Below, one piece after another: positions 9,559-23,616 of a DNA stretch of 64,000 nucleotides. Numbering within the stretch: position 1 is the stretch's first letter; each line of letters begins with the position of its first letter. A model generated the notes under the pieces. The model was not told where the DNA came from. It was given only the letters and a program-made list of their open reading frames with translations, and searched no databases. Source of the stretch: Rhodococcus sp. ARC_M6 (lineage in GTDB: Bacteria; Actinomycetota; Actinomycetes; Mycobacteriales; Mycobacteriaceae); contig NZ_JALGQH010000009.1 of assembly GCF_022810305.1 (NCBI RefSeq), forward strand, positions 1-64,000, given 5' to 3'. A program made the position numbers and the translations under genes.

Positions 9559-10758
9559 TTACAGGCCCAGATCGCGCTTTGCCGCGACCTTCGAGGACAG
9601 GCCGTGGATCTCGACGAAGCCCTTCGATGCGGACTGGTCGAATGTATCGCCCTCGTCGTACGTTGCGAGGTTGAAGTCGTAGAGCGACTCGGGGCTACGA
9701 CGACCGTTGACCGTGATTGCTCCACCGTGCAGGAAGAGTCGGATGTCGCCGGTGACGCGTTCCTGCGTCTTGGCCACGAACGTATCGAGTGCATCCTTGA
9801 GGGGCGAGAACCACAGGCCGTCGTAGACCAGCTCGGACCAACGCTGCTCCATCTGACGCTTGTAGCGACCGAGTTCGCGTTCGAGGGTGACGTGCTCGAG
9901 TTCCTGGTGGGCGGTGATGAGAACCATCGCGCCGGGAGCTTCGTAGATCTCGCGGCTCTTGATACCGACGAGACGGTCCTCGACGACGTCGAGACGGCCG
10001 ACGCCCTGGGCACCCGCGCGCTTGTTGAGTTCCTGGATGGCTTCGAGGACGGTGACCTTGCGGCCGTCGATGGCAACGGGCTTGCCGGCTTCGAAACTGA
10101 CGATCAGCTCGTCAGGGGCATTCCAGTTGACGGTCGGATCTTCGGTGTAGTCGTAGACATCCTTGGTCGGCGCATTCCACAGGTCCTCGAGGAAACCGGT
10201 CTCGACAGCGCGACCCCAGACGTTCTGGTCGATCGAGAACGGGGACTTCTTGGAGACGTTGATCGGGATGTTGTTGTCCTCGGCGAACTTGATCGCCTTC
10301 TCGCGCGTCCAGGCGTAGTCGCGGACCGGTGCGATGACCGACAGGTCAGGAGCGAGGGTGGCGAAGCCGACCTCGAAACGAACCTGGTCATTGCCCTTGC
10401 CGGTGCAACCGTGCGAGACGATGGTGCCACCGTGTGCGCGTGCAGCCTCGACGATGTGCTTGACGATCAGCGGGCGGCTGATAGCCGAGACCAGCGGGTA
10501 ACGGTCCATGTAGAGAGCGTTTGCCTGGATGGTCGGCAAGCAGTACTCGTCCGCGAACTCGTCGCGAGCGTCGACGACGACGGATTCGACTGCGCCGCAG
10601 TCGAGTGCGCGCTGACGCACGACCTCCATGTCCTCGCCACCCTGCCCCAGATCGATGGCGACGGCGACAACCTCAGCACCTGTCTCCTTGCCGATCCAAC
10701 TGATGGCAACAGAAGTGTCCAGCCCGCCCGAATAGGCGAGTACGACGCGATCGGCCAT
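9559..10758 (-). CDS. argG: Argininosuccinate synthase
   Basis: ATP-dependent condensation of citrulline with aspartate. The 399-residue protein opens with the PP-loop [11 protein letters not shown] (residues 8-18) and has [13 protein letters not shown] near residue 118, as expected for the family. ATG 10758 follows AAGGAG at 10 bases. A 47-base spacer separates it from argR. It contains TTCTTGACACAAG-like partial dyad sequence, which could give argG extra regulation, but I cannot call a promoter there. Confidence 0.97.
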   Translation of the reverse strand: MADRVVLAYSGGLDTSVAISWIGKETGAEVVAVAIDLGQGGEDMEVVRQRALDCGAVESVVVDARDEFADEYCLPTIQANALYMDRYPLVSAISRPLIVKHIVEAARAHGGTIVSHGCTGKGNDQVRFEVGFATLAPDLSVIAPVRDYAWTREKAIKFAEDNNIPINVSKKSPFSIDQNVWGRAVETGFLEDLWNAPTKDVYDYTEDPTVNWNAPDELIVSFEAGKPVAIDGRKVTVLEAIQELNKRAGAQGVGRLDVVEDRLVGIKSREIYEAPGAMVLITAHQELEHVTLERELGRYKRQMEQRWSELVYDGLWFSPLKDALDTFVAKTQERVTGDIRLFLHGGAITVNGRRSPESLYDFNLATYDEGDTFDQSASKGFVEIHGLSSKVAAKRDLGL

Positions 10759-10805
10759 TGTTTTTGTGCTCCTTAGGTTGAATATCTTGTGTCAAGAATA
10801 AGGGG

Positions 10806-13421
<2,616 letters not shown>

Positions 13422-13425
<4 letters not shown>

Positions 13426-14335
13426 GAGTTGTCTCCAGGCTCGGCGATGTCGGATCCGGGCACAACCATCGTGCCGATTCCCTCACCGGTGAAAAGTTCG
13501 AGTAGGACGGAATGCGCGAGCCTTCCGTCGATGACATGCGCCGACGGAACACCACCGCAAACCGCTCGCAGGCAGGCTTCCATCTTCGGCACCATGCCGG
13601 CGTCGAGGCTCGGCAAAAGTTTTGCCAGCGCATCGGTGTCGATTTCGCTGGCGAGTGAGGATCGGTCCGGCCAATCCGTGTACAGGCCTTCGACATCGGT
13701 GAGAACAACAAGCTTCTCCGCGCCGATCGCCTCGGCAAGCGCAGCCGCAGCGGTATCGGCGTTGATGTTGTGGACTACTCCGTCAGAGTCGGGAGCGATG
13801 GTCGAGACCACCGGAATGCGCCCTGCCGCAATGAGATCCAGCACTGCATCGGGGTTAACCGTCGTGACATCGCCGACCAGTCCGATATCGGTCTGCTCCC
13901 CGTCGACCGCAACAGTTCGACGCGTCGCCGTGAACAGATGCGCGTCTTCACCGGAGATGCCGACCGCATACGGACCGTGTGCATTGATCAGACCGACGAG
14001 TTCACGACCCACCTGGCCGAACAACACCATCCGCACAACGTCCATCACCTCGGGCGTCGTCACGCGGAAACCACCGCGGAACTCACCCTTCATGCCCAGC
14101 CGCGCCAACATCGCATTGATCTGCGGTCCGCCGCCGTGAACCACGACGGGATGGATCCCGACGGTGCGGAGGAATGCCATGTCGGCAGCAAAAGCCGTCT
14201 TGAGTTCGTCGTCGATCATGGCGTTGCCGCCGTACTTGACCACAACGATCTTGTCCCGAAAACGCTGCAACCAGGGCAGTGCGCCAGCGAGGACGTGTGC
14301 CTTCTGATGCTCGCTGATCGCGGCCAGAGATTCGG

Positions 14336-14339
<4 letters not shown>
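13422..14339 (-). CDS. argB: Acetylglutamate kinase
   Basis: Phosphorylates N-acetylglutamate, usually the feedback-controlled step. The 305-residue protein has the amino-acid-kinase blocks VVKYGGNAM at about 33-41 and VHGGGPQI at about 68-75, plus a nucleotide-binding [14 protein letters not shown] region near 195. An N-terminal helix precedes residue 30, typical of the arginine-inhibited hexameric form. It overlaps argJ upstream and argD downstream by 4 bases each. Confidence 0.96.
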
Positions 14340-16710
<2,371 letters not shown>

Positions 16711-16725
16711 TACTTATGTCGGCGG

Positions 16726-17199
16726 CTATTTACCCATCGATCGACGAATCTCTTCAAGCTTGACTTTGGCGGCCTTCTGACGCTCGTCCCACTGCTCGTC
16801 GACGGACTTCCCGGCTGGGCTCTCGTGCGCCAATTCGGCTGAACCGATCGACGTGCCGACGCGCCCTTCGATCTTTTCCCGGACACGGTCGAACGTGGGA
16901 ACTCCGGACTCCGTGTAATCCGGTCCCGGTATCGGCGGCACAGTCCCGGAGTACACCGGCGCGTCAATGATTTCGTCGACCTCGACCACCGTTCCCGCCA
17001 AATCAACTTCCTCGGTAACGATCGGGTCGGAGCGAGTAAGCCGGCCGGAGTTGGAGACAGCAGCGTCAAGCGCACCCAGTATCACGGACAACCCGGGTCG
17101 ACGTTCTACAACAGCCCGAACCATCACGAGGAAATCCCGATCGTCGAGCGCATCGGCAGCCTCGACCACACTACGCACCGAACCATCGTTCTCGGACAT
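16726..17199 (-). CDS. Hypothetical actinobacterial protein
   Basis: A 157-residue soluble protein I do not recognise. ATG 17199 is chosen over the longer frame (17247) because AAGGAG lies 7 bases upstream. The N-terminal third looks helical and carries VVEAADALDDRDFLVMVRAVVERRPGLSV. The middle is acidic and Val/Ile/Pro-rich (residues about 65-95). The C-terminus is charged and helical (QWDERQKAAKVKLEEIRRSMGK). No membrane segment, Cys or catalytic signature is visible. It is transcribed toward argC, with only the argC promoter region between them. Confidence 0.7.
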   Translation of the reverse strand: MSENDGSVRSVVEAADALDDRDFLVMVRAVVERRPGLSVILGALDAAVSNSGRLTRSDPIVTEEVDLAGTVVEVDEIIDAPVYSGTVPPIPGPDYTESGVPTFDRVREKIEGRVGTSIGSAELAHESPAGKSVDEQWDERQKAAKVKLEEIRRSMGK

Positions 17200-17336
17200 C
17201 GCCAAACTCCTTCTCGAAAACGCGTCGGACCCCCTCGATCCTTCCATGCTTGCGCATCAATTTCCCGCAGGCCGCGGGCCACCCTTGGTTCCTCACGACC
17301 CGTGGACGTCAGCTCCCGGACACCCGGGCGGTGACA

Positions 17337-17942
17337 TCACGACAAAGAGCCGTCCAACTGCGAGCCCTCACGCGCAGCGGGCGGCAAAGCCGCTGCGGGG
17401 GCAGTCGGCCACCGGAGAGGATCTCGACCAAGCCGCCGAAGCTGTTGCACCTGCTCACGACACCACGGCGACATCTCCCGGTCACCGCTCAAACCCCTCG
17501 ACAAAAAGTCTTGCCAATCGATCCACTCGAAACTCTCGACCTCGGACGGATCGGGGGAAGGGCGGGGCCCGTTGTAGAGAACTCGAAAAACGGGGCAAAT
17601 TTCGTTCTCGACAATCCCGGAGTCCATCACCGCGCGGTATCGGAACGACGGGAGAACCAGGCTCACATCGTCCGTGTCGATTCCGAGTTCTTCGATCATC
17701 CGACGACGGACCGCCTGTTCAAGTGGTTCGTCCGGCGCAGGATGGCCACAACAACTGTTTGTCCACACACCCGGCCAGGTAGTTTTCCCCAGCGCACGCC
17801 GAGTTATCAAAACATTGCCCTCGCGATCGAAAACATAGGCGGAGAACGCAAGGTGCAGCGGTGTCACCGTGGTGTGTACCGTCGCTTTCGGTTCCGTTCC
17901 GATAGCGCGGCCGGCGTCGTCGAGCAGCACAACGTGTTCCAT
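17337..17942 (-). CDS. idi: Isopentenyl-diphosphate delta-isomerase (type I)
   Basis: Nudix-fold enzyme that interconverts IPP and DMAPP, the isoprenoid building blocks, and so feeds the adjacent carotenoid genes. The 201-residue protein shows the catalytic Cys in TNSCCGHP near residue 66, the Nudix-like helix RRRMIEELGI near 82, and the catalytic Glu region ENEICPVF near 113. I use ATG 17942 (AGGAAA upstream); the longer frame overlaps crtB. It is the last gene of the leftward carotenoid cluster, 43 bases after crtB. Confidence 0.94.
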   Translation of the reverse strand: MEHVVLLDDAGRAIGTEPKATVHTTVTPLHLAFSAYVFDREGNVLITRRALGKTTWPGVWTNSCCGHPAPDEPLEQAVRRRMIEELGIDTDDVSLVLPSFRYRAVMDSGIVENEICPVFRVLYNGPRPSPDPSEVESFEWIDWQDFLSRGLSGDREMSPWCREQVQQLRRLGRDPLRWPTAPAAALPPAAREGSQLDGSLS

Positions 17943-17985
17943 GTGCAAAATTTCCTGTTCAGTCGATTCGAATAATGCGCTGTTC

Positions 17986-18996
17986 TCAGCGCCTGACCCG
18001 GGTCCGAAGTGTGAGCAATCCGGTTTCTGCCAATCGAGGCACCGCGACCGCCAGACGTCGCCGCTGCGATACACGTGCCCGGCGATGGAGTACGCGATAC
18101 CCGTTGTCCTCTACTTCACGCAGAATCTCGCGATAGAGGACAAATGCGGTGCGCATCGCGGGGCGCACCACGGGATCGAGCATGTCGATCCCAGGTTCGG
18201 CTGTCCGATACACCGCTCGGGTAACTGCGATGAGATGCGCAAGAGCACGCTCGAGTCTGACGTCGCGGCCCCCGGTGTTCCGGCAGTGCCGGAGTAGTTC
18301 CTCATCGACGCCGAAAGCCCCCAATTCCTCGGTCGGCAGGTAGATCCGATCACGATCGAGGTCCTCCCCCATATCGCGGATGAAGTTCGTCAACTGGAAG
18401 GCTTCACCGAGGGCAATCGCTGGGCCGACAGCAGCGTCTCGATCTGTTTCTATGCCCAGAATAGGGAGCATCTGCAGTCCGATTACCGCTGCGGAGCCAT
18501 ACATGTACTCCGACAACTCAGCCGTTGTTCGATATCGCGAACGGAATACGTCGGTCCCCGGTATATCCATCCGCATCGAGCGCAGGAAGGCGTAGTAGTA
18601 CTCGTGTGCGATGCCGTATCGTGCCGTGGTATCCACCAGCGCACGGAGCACAAGGTCAGTTCGACTCTCTCCCAAGGGATCTCCCGCCAAGGCCCCTTTG
18701 ATGCGACGTTGGAAAGCCTCTAGCTTGGCGATCGCTATTCGGTCCGCCTGGGTATGCGACGAACTTCCCGAATCGACTCCACTGAGATCAAGCTCCGAGT
18801 CGACGTCACCTGAGTCGACGTCCACGATATCGTCGACCATGCGAGCGAACCCGTACAAGGCGTGGACGCCGGCACGCTTGTCCGCCGGAAACAGCCGGGT
18901 GGCAAGAAAGTACGTTTTCCCATGCTGCTCATTCAACTCACGACACAGGCGATACGCGCCGTGAAGGCTGGGATCGATCCGATCGAGTTCCCTCAC
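17986..18996 (-). CDS. crtB: Phytoene synthase
   Basis: Condenses two geranylgeranyl diphosphates to phytoene, the first carotenoid step, at the membrane surface. The 336-residue squalene/phytoene-synthase fold has both aspartate-rich motifs: DDIVD near residue 53 and the second around NFIRDMGEDLDRD near residue 195. It overlaps the end of crtI by 4 bases. An acidic insert near residue 60-75 (VDSGDVDSELDLSGVDSG) is longer than I expect from the family and is probably a loop. Confidence 0.93.
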   Translation of the reverse strand: MRELDRIDPSLHGAYRLCRELNEQHGKTYFLATRLFPADKRAGVHALYGFARMVDDIVDVDSGDVDSELDLSGVDSGSSSHTQADRIAIAKLEAFQRRIKGALAGDPLGESRTDLVLRALVDTTARYGIAHEYYYAFLRSMRMDIPGTDVFRSRYRTTAELSEYMYGSAAVIGLQMLPILGIETDRDAAVGPAIALGEAFQLTNFIRDMGEDLDRDRIYLPTEELGAFGVDEELLRHCRNTGGRDVRLERALAHLIAVTRAVYRTAEPGIDMLDPVVRPAMRTAFVLYREILREVEDNGYRVLHRRARVSQRRRLAVAVPRLAETGLLTLRTRVRR

Positions 18997-20621
18997 GACG
19001 CAATCCCGGACGGTTCTGCATGTGTCCCTCTGCGCAGACCGGACCCGCGGTTTCCGAGCGAGCCGGTAATCCTCTCGGCGGCAAGCCGTCCCGAGATGAG
19101 TACCGTGGGCACGCCGACACCCGGCGTGGTGCCGGACCCGGCAAGGACCACATTGACGAGTCCCGGAACCAGGTTCTTACGTCGGAACGGGCCGGTCTGG
19201 CGAAACACGTGCGCCGACGAGAACGGACTGCCCCCCAGCATTCCCTTCTCCAACCACGTCTGCGGAGTATCAAGATGGTCCACCACCATCGCGGACCGAA
19301 CATTGCGGTAGCCGCGATCCTCGAGTACCTGCTGAACTTCGCGCATGTAGTGAACTCCCAACTGATTCCAATCGATGGGGGCACTGACAAGATTCGGGCA
19401 CGGCGCCAGAATCGAGATCGGTTCACACCTGACACCGTCACGTTCCACATACAACGCCGGGTCGGTCACTGCCGGTCGCGTGATCAGAAGGGACGGGTCC
19501 TCCATCAATTTTCCGCGTCCGCGACCGGCCGTGATGCGCGCAAAGGTCTCCGCCCACTGCTCGCCGAAGTCGATGGTGTGGTGGGCGGTCGACGGCCACG
19601 TGGCCGTCACCTCCGTAGGAACTGTTCCGTGGAAGACGACCGCCGATGGCGAAACGACAGAGTAGCCGCGCCGACGGCCCCTACGACTCGCACCGGCTCG
19701 GTCCAGCAATTGATCGACAACGGGGAGGTCCGTGGTGAGTATCAGGGAATCGCACGGAAAATGACGACCGTCGGAGGTCTGCACACCGGTCGCGCGCTTG
19801 TCCTCGATGTCCACAGCAACGATCTCTGCGTCTGTGTGCAAGGTTCCGCCATTACGCGTTAACGCGTCTGCCATCGAGCCAGCGATGGCAGACATGCCGC
19901 CTTCCGGGAAATAGACTCCGAGGGATGTGTCCATGTGTGCAATCGCGCCGTAGACGCCCAACGCTTTCGTCGGGGCCATCCCCGCATACAACGCCTGGAA
20001 GGTGAAGATTCTCCTCAGCCGAGGATCCCGGACAAACGAATCGACCCGCGGGCCGAGTCGACCGAATCCACCAAGGCGGGCCAGTGTCGCGGTTTCTCGA
20101 AGCGCTGCCCACGACGATACGAGATCGAGCGGCGAATCGAAGTTCGAACTGATGTAGCGGTCGAACTCCGTATCAAAGATGGAAGCCAACCATCGGCGTA
20201 GTCTGCGGTAACCCGCCGATTCGGCAGGACCGCACTCTTGTTCGACTTCCTTGGACATCGCTGTCGAATCCGAATAGACGTCGATGGAACTTCCGTCGGC
20301 ATAGCGTGTGTGATAGCTCGGCGAAAGTTTGGTAAGTGTGAGCGGTGGAATGGTGGACTCGAACGATTCGCCGACTGCTGCGAGCGCATCGGCAATCAGA
20401 TCGGGCATAGTGAGAACGCTCGCGCCGTTGTCGATGTCGTAAAGGCGATGGCCGGCGCTGTCGAGCACTTGGTAAGTGCCGACCCGACCTCCGATCGTGC
20501 TCTCCCGCTCGAGCACCGTAACTTTTCGGCCCGCACCGACGAGGTGGAGTGCGGCAGAAAGCCCAGCGAGCCCCGCTCCCACAACAATGACCGAATCTGT
20601 ACTTCCGGACACCACCTTCAT
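18993..20621 (-). CDS. crtI: Phytoene desaturase (CrtI type)
   Basis: FAD-dependent desaturase turning phytoene into lycopene or neurosporene. The 542-residue protein begins with the dinucleotide fold VIVVGAGLAGLSAALHL (about 13-29) and ends with the family block GSGTTPGVGVPTVLISGRLAAERI. I chose ATG 20621 because the longer frame adds an unrelated leader. It is coupled to crtB and lies 133 bases downstream of the glycosyltransferase gene in the same direction. Confidence 0.93.
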   Translation of the reverse strand: MKVVSGSTDSVIVVGAGLAGLSAALHLVGAGRKVTVLERESTIGGRVGTYQVLDSAGHRLYDIDNGASVLTMPDLIADALAAVGESFESTIPPLTLTKLSPSYHTRYADGSSIDVYSDSTAMSKEVEQECGPAESAGYRRLRRWLASIFDTEFDRYISSNFDSPLDLVSSWAALRETATLARLGGFGRLGPRVDSFVRDPRLRRIFTFQALYAGMAPTKALGVYGAIAHMDTSLGVYFPEGGMSAIAGSMADALTRNGGTLHTDAEIVAVDIEDKRATGVQTSDGRHFPCDSLILTTDLPVVDQLLDRAGASRRGRRRGYSVVSPSAVVFHGTVPTEVTATWPSTAHHTIDFGEQWAETFARITAGRGRGKLMEDPSLLITRPAVTDPALYVERDGVRCEPISILAPCPNLVSAPIDWNQLGVHYMREVQQVLEDRGYRNVRSAMVVDHLDTPQTWLEKGMLGGSPFSSAHVFRQTGPFRRKNLVPGLVNVVLAGSGTTPGVGVPTVLISGRLAAERITGSLGNRGSGLRRGTHAEPSGIAS

Positions 20622-20754
20622 CGTGGACCGCCTGACACTGCGCCCGGAAGACACTGCCGATGACACAGATCGGCATGCACCCAATTCGTACCCACTGCGG
20701 CGTTCAGCACCGATGTCGCCGGATGGTCAAACGTGGAGATCGGCATATCGGTTC

Positions 20755-21999
20755 TCATTTCTCGGCGACGCCGGTAGTGACGGCTGTATTCATTGTCGGC
20801 GCATTCAGTGCACGGCCCTTCCACGACAGGTCGTTGCGGGCCCGGCGAAGACGCGAATCGACAACAAGTGCCATGAACATCGCAGTGGAGATTGGGTGAG
20901 CGCATGCAACTCCGAAGGAGCGAAGGATACCGGTCAAACCATCAGGCCTGCAGTTCGACTCGAATTTTTCGGCACACAGCCGAGCTACCACGGCGGCACC
21001 ATATCCCGCCAATCCCAGCCGACGCGTCCGACCTGATCCCAAGACAGCTGCGGCTGGAGGCACTGCGTACATCAGTGCCACGGCCGACAGCGTAATCGCG
21101 GTGCCGGTTCGCCCACCGAGAGAAGACCACAGCCATCGAGTGTATCCGGCACGCAGTTCCGCCCAGCTTTCATACATGCGGCAACTGACAAATCCTGCGC
21201 CCGAGATCAGAATGGATCGGTGTCCGTTGCGCCGAACCGCACGGGCTAGGTCGAGATCCTCGGTTGCGCTCGACGCCACAGATTTGTGCCCACCGATATC
21301 GCGGTAGATCTGGGAATCGAACATGAGGAACTGTCCGCACGCAACGGCCAGCGACGGACGTGAGGAACGGTTTGCCAGGGGAACGAAAAGAGTCGACATC
21401 CATGAATAGCTCAGCAGCGGCTGGACCAGATGCTCTGCAATACTGCCCGTTTTCTGGTCAGGCCAAGGACAAACCAAAGCTGCGTCGTGGTCGCGTAGCG
21501 CACCCACGGCCGCCGCGATCGCATCAGCCGACAATCTGACATCCGCATCGATGAAGGCAATGATGCCCGGATGATGCACATCCTTGTACGCAAGATCCGC
21601 CAGTGCGAAGCATGCTGCTGCTTTGCCGGTCCAGCCAGGCGCCGGCGAAGCGCCATTCGAAGCCACGCTGATGCGCGGATCCCCGTCAGCGGCGCGGCGA
21701 GCAGCCGCGAACGTCCCATCGCTCGAGTTATCGTCGAGCACAATCACGCTGAGCTCGCCGTCAAAGGACTGTGCACGTAGGTCCCCGATGAGCAAGGGCA
21801 CCGTGGTCTCCTCGTCACGCGCAGGAATACACACCACGACACGTTCGTGTGACTCGACCGATCGGGTCCGCTTCATACGCGGTATGAACAGAACATTCCC
21901 CAGAGACATCAGTGCAGACACCCCGGCTAGCGCAGTGCCTACTTCGGTAGCTCGTTGGCCGACGCGTACCGCTCGTCGATGCGTGTTGTCCCCCCTCAC
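20755..21999 (-). CDS. cruG: Carotenoid glycosyltransferase, family 2 (CruG-like)
   Basis: A 414-residue GT-A glycosyltransferase. Blocks visible: VVCIPARDEETTVPLLI near residue 45, VIVLDDNSSDGT near 75, the metal-binding IAFIDADVRLS near 130, and the Q..W-type TEDLDLARAVRRNGHR near 220. A short hydrophobic N-terminus and several C-terminal membrane segments anchor it to the membrane. GTG 21999 overlaps the CruF stop (GTGA); the longer frame inside cruF is rejected. In cyanobacteria the CruF-CruG pair hydroxylates and then glycosylates the end group of gamma-carotene-type pigments, which is the likely role here. Confidence 0.85.
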   Translation of the reverse strand: MRGDNTHRRAVRVGQRATEVGTALAGVSALMSLGNVLFIPRMKRTRSVESHERVVVCIPARDEETTVPLLIGDLRAQSFDGELSVIVLDDNSSDGTFAAARRAADGDPRISVASNGASPAPGWTGKAAACFALADLAYKDVHHPGIIAFIDADVRLSADAIAAAVGALRDHDAALVCPWPDQKTGSIAEHLVQPLLSYSWMSTLFVPLANRSSRPSLAVACGQFLMFDSQIYRDIGGHKSVASSATEDLDLARAVRRNGHRSILISGAGFVSCRMYESWAELRAGYTRWLWSSLGGRTGTAITLSAVALMYAVPPAAAVLGSGRTRRLGLAGYGAAVVARLCAEKFESNCRPDGLTGILRSFGVACAHPISTAMFMALVVDSRLRRARNDLSWKGRALNAPTMNTAVTTGVAEK

Positions 22000-22892
22000 T
22001 CCGTCACCACAACCCGTGTCCCCTCGCGAATCCACGTCATTACCAACGGAACACCCACAAGTCCCATCACACCGAGTCCGTAGATCGCCGAGTAACGCAA
22101 TTCGTCGCCGTCTAGAAGTACCGCATGCGCTAACGCCGATCCCAGCCAGGTCCAGACAAACAACACCAAGGGTGCGGTATCGGAGACAGAACGACTTTCC
22201 GATCGGCGCGAACTGCATCGTCTCCCGATCAATTCGACTGCGACAGCCATGACCAGCACCGTGACGAACCAGCCGAGATAGTTCGTGAACGGTATCGACG
22301 GTATGCCGGGAAGCCCAGAACGGTCAGATGTCCAGATCCATTGACCGTCGGTCACCATCTGTGTATCGAGGTAGAGATCCCAGTCCACCATTCCTAGCGC
22401 AGTGGCCGCGATACGGTGCATCGGCTTCCGCTGCGGTGACAGTCGTGATCGCTCGAGCACATAGGTCACGGCACACCAGATCGGATAAAACCCGGCCGTC
22501 CACGCAAGCGGAACGACGGCCGGGACACCCAGGATGTCAGGTCCTAGTCGATCAGTGGCGTACATGTAGCTCCCGAACGGATACCCCGTTGCGGTACCGA
22601 CCATCTCGGCAACAAGACCAAGACCGGCAGTAGCGGTGAACATCACAAGCGTCCATCCTGGTCCGCGCGAGAGCAGAGCGTGCGCCAGCGACGCCGCAGC
22701 GAGCAGTACGACTACCGCGACAGTCACCCTGTCCCGCGACATGCCAACCGCGAGCGGATAGTAGATCTGTGCTGTCACCGCGCACCCGACAAGTCCCCAC
22801 ACGAATCCGAGCAGAACACGAGACTTGCGTTCGATCGGTAGTGAATTCGGCTTGTGCGCCAAAGTGGGCCTGCGCAGCCCGAAATCCGTCAC
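21996..22892 (-). CDS. cruF: Carotenoid 1',2'-hydratase-like membrane protein (CruF/DUF422)
   Basis: A 298-residue integral membrane protein with about seven hydrophobic segments. It has the DUF422/CruF signature region EMVGTATGYPFGSYMY (about 93-109), WDLYLDTQMV near 173 and a C-terminal WTWLGSALAHA. CruF adds water to the psi end of carotenes. It starts with GTG, overlapping the stop of the small ORF upstream (GTGA), and couples to cruG downstream. GGPP synthase and lycopene cyclase are not in the window and must lie elsewhere. Confidence 0.88.
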   Translation of the reverse strand: MTDFGLRRPTLAHKPNSLPIERKSRVLLGFVWGLVGCAVTAQIYYPLAVGMSRDRVTVAVVVLLAAASLAHALLSRGPGWTLVMFTATAGLGLVAEMVGTATGYPFGSYMYATDRLGPDILGVPAVVPLAWTAGFYPIWCAVTYVLERSRLSPQRKPMHRIAATALGMVDWDLYLDTQMVTDGQWIWTSDRSGLPGIPSIPFTNYLGWFVTVLVMAVAVELIGRRCSSRRSESRSVSDTAPLVLFVWTWLGSALAHAVLLDGDELRYSAIYGLGVMGLVGVPLVMTWIREGTRVVVTE

Positions 22893-23074
22893 GTCGATCG
22901 TCGACCCTCGTTAGGCCCATCTTCTCGACGTGCTTCGTCGCCCGACTCGGACGCCATCGGGCGGTCCCGTCGAACATGCGCATCCATGAACATCTGAAGA
23001 AAACCGCCTTCCACGCTATTGACCTGTGAATCCTTAGCTTCGAAAGGATCCGAGGGATGAATATGAATAGGCAT
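22889..23074 (-). CDS. Possible small protein translationally coupled to cruF
   Basis: A 61-codon frame starting at ATG 23074 with AGGAAG six bases upstream. Its stop overlaps the cruF start codon as GTGA, the same coupling used inside the operon. The product is hydrophilic: a His-rich start (MPIHIHPSDPFEAKD), a possible short amphipathic stretch (GGFLQMFMDA) and a basic/acidic tail. It matches nothing I know. Third-position GC is lower than in neighbouring genes, which argues for caution; it may instead be a leader ORF that delivers ribosomes to cruF. Confidence 0.45.
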   Translation of the reverse strand: MPIHIHPSDPFEAKDSQVNSVEGGFLQMFMDAHVRRDRPMASESGDEARREDGPNEGRRST

Positions 23075-23495
23075 CTGCTGCTTCCTATAAACATCGCCCG
23101 AGTCGACAGTGACTGTCCGACCTGAGTGCATTCCGACCTGACTGCAATTGGCGTCCTGATGAGACCGTCTACCCGCTGGACCGACTAACTTCGTCGAGAC
23201 GTCACATCACGTCGGCACACCTGAGAGCCGCCACCGGTCCAGGTCGACGAACGGGAGAATGGCATCAAACTCGTTTTGATCCGTACGCGCATAGATACTC
23301 CTTCCAGTCACGCCGCGCCGACATGGTTAGTCACGTAAACAGTCGGCCCCTGTCTACGTGACATTCGGAACTCGACGTCGAGCGGATGGGTGACGATGTG
23401 AAGAATTCACAAAATATTGTGTTTGCCTCTTTTTTCGATGGACGATCCCCGCTACCGCGGCCGGAATTTGCCCCCCTCCCGAGAGGAGTTGCACG
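23075..23495. other. Intergenic region upstream of the carotenoid cluster
   Basis: This gap of about 420 bases contains the presumed carotenoid promoter. The clearest structure is the imperfect inverted repeat at 23331-23361. A plus-strand frame beginning near 23386 is the opposite strand of pheT and is not credible. I see no RNA gene and no clear -35/-10 pair. Confidence 0.6.
23331..23361. repeat. Inverted repeat TCACGTAAACAG / CTGTCTACGTGA
   Basis: Two 12-base arms separated by 7 bases (TCGGCCC) pair with a single A/G difference. The arms lie about 260 bases upstream of the small ORF-cruF operon and about 135 bases downstream of the pheT terminator. It could be a regulator-binding site for the pigment operon or a weak hairpin; no T-run follows on either strand, so a classic terminator is unlikely. 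Confidence 0.45.
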
Positions 23496-23546
23496 AAAAA
23501 AAGTAAGGGCCTGCAGTCCGGTGCAACACCGAACTCAGGCCCTTAC
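23496..23546 (-). terminator. Intrinsic terminator of pheS-pheT
   Basis: The arms GTAAGGGCCTG (23503-23513) and CAGGCCCTTAC (23536-23546) pair perfectly. The inner CGGTG/CACCG extends the stem. On the minus strand the hairpin is followed by seven T residues. It lies 70 bases after the pheT stop and insulates the carotenoid genes. Confidence 0.92.
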
Positions 23547-23616
23547 AGGTGAAACTCTATTTCACCAATTCTACAACGGGATCTTGTCACCGAGGATTCC
23601 CGGGACAGCGCCCCGA

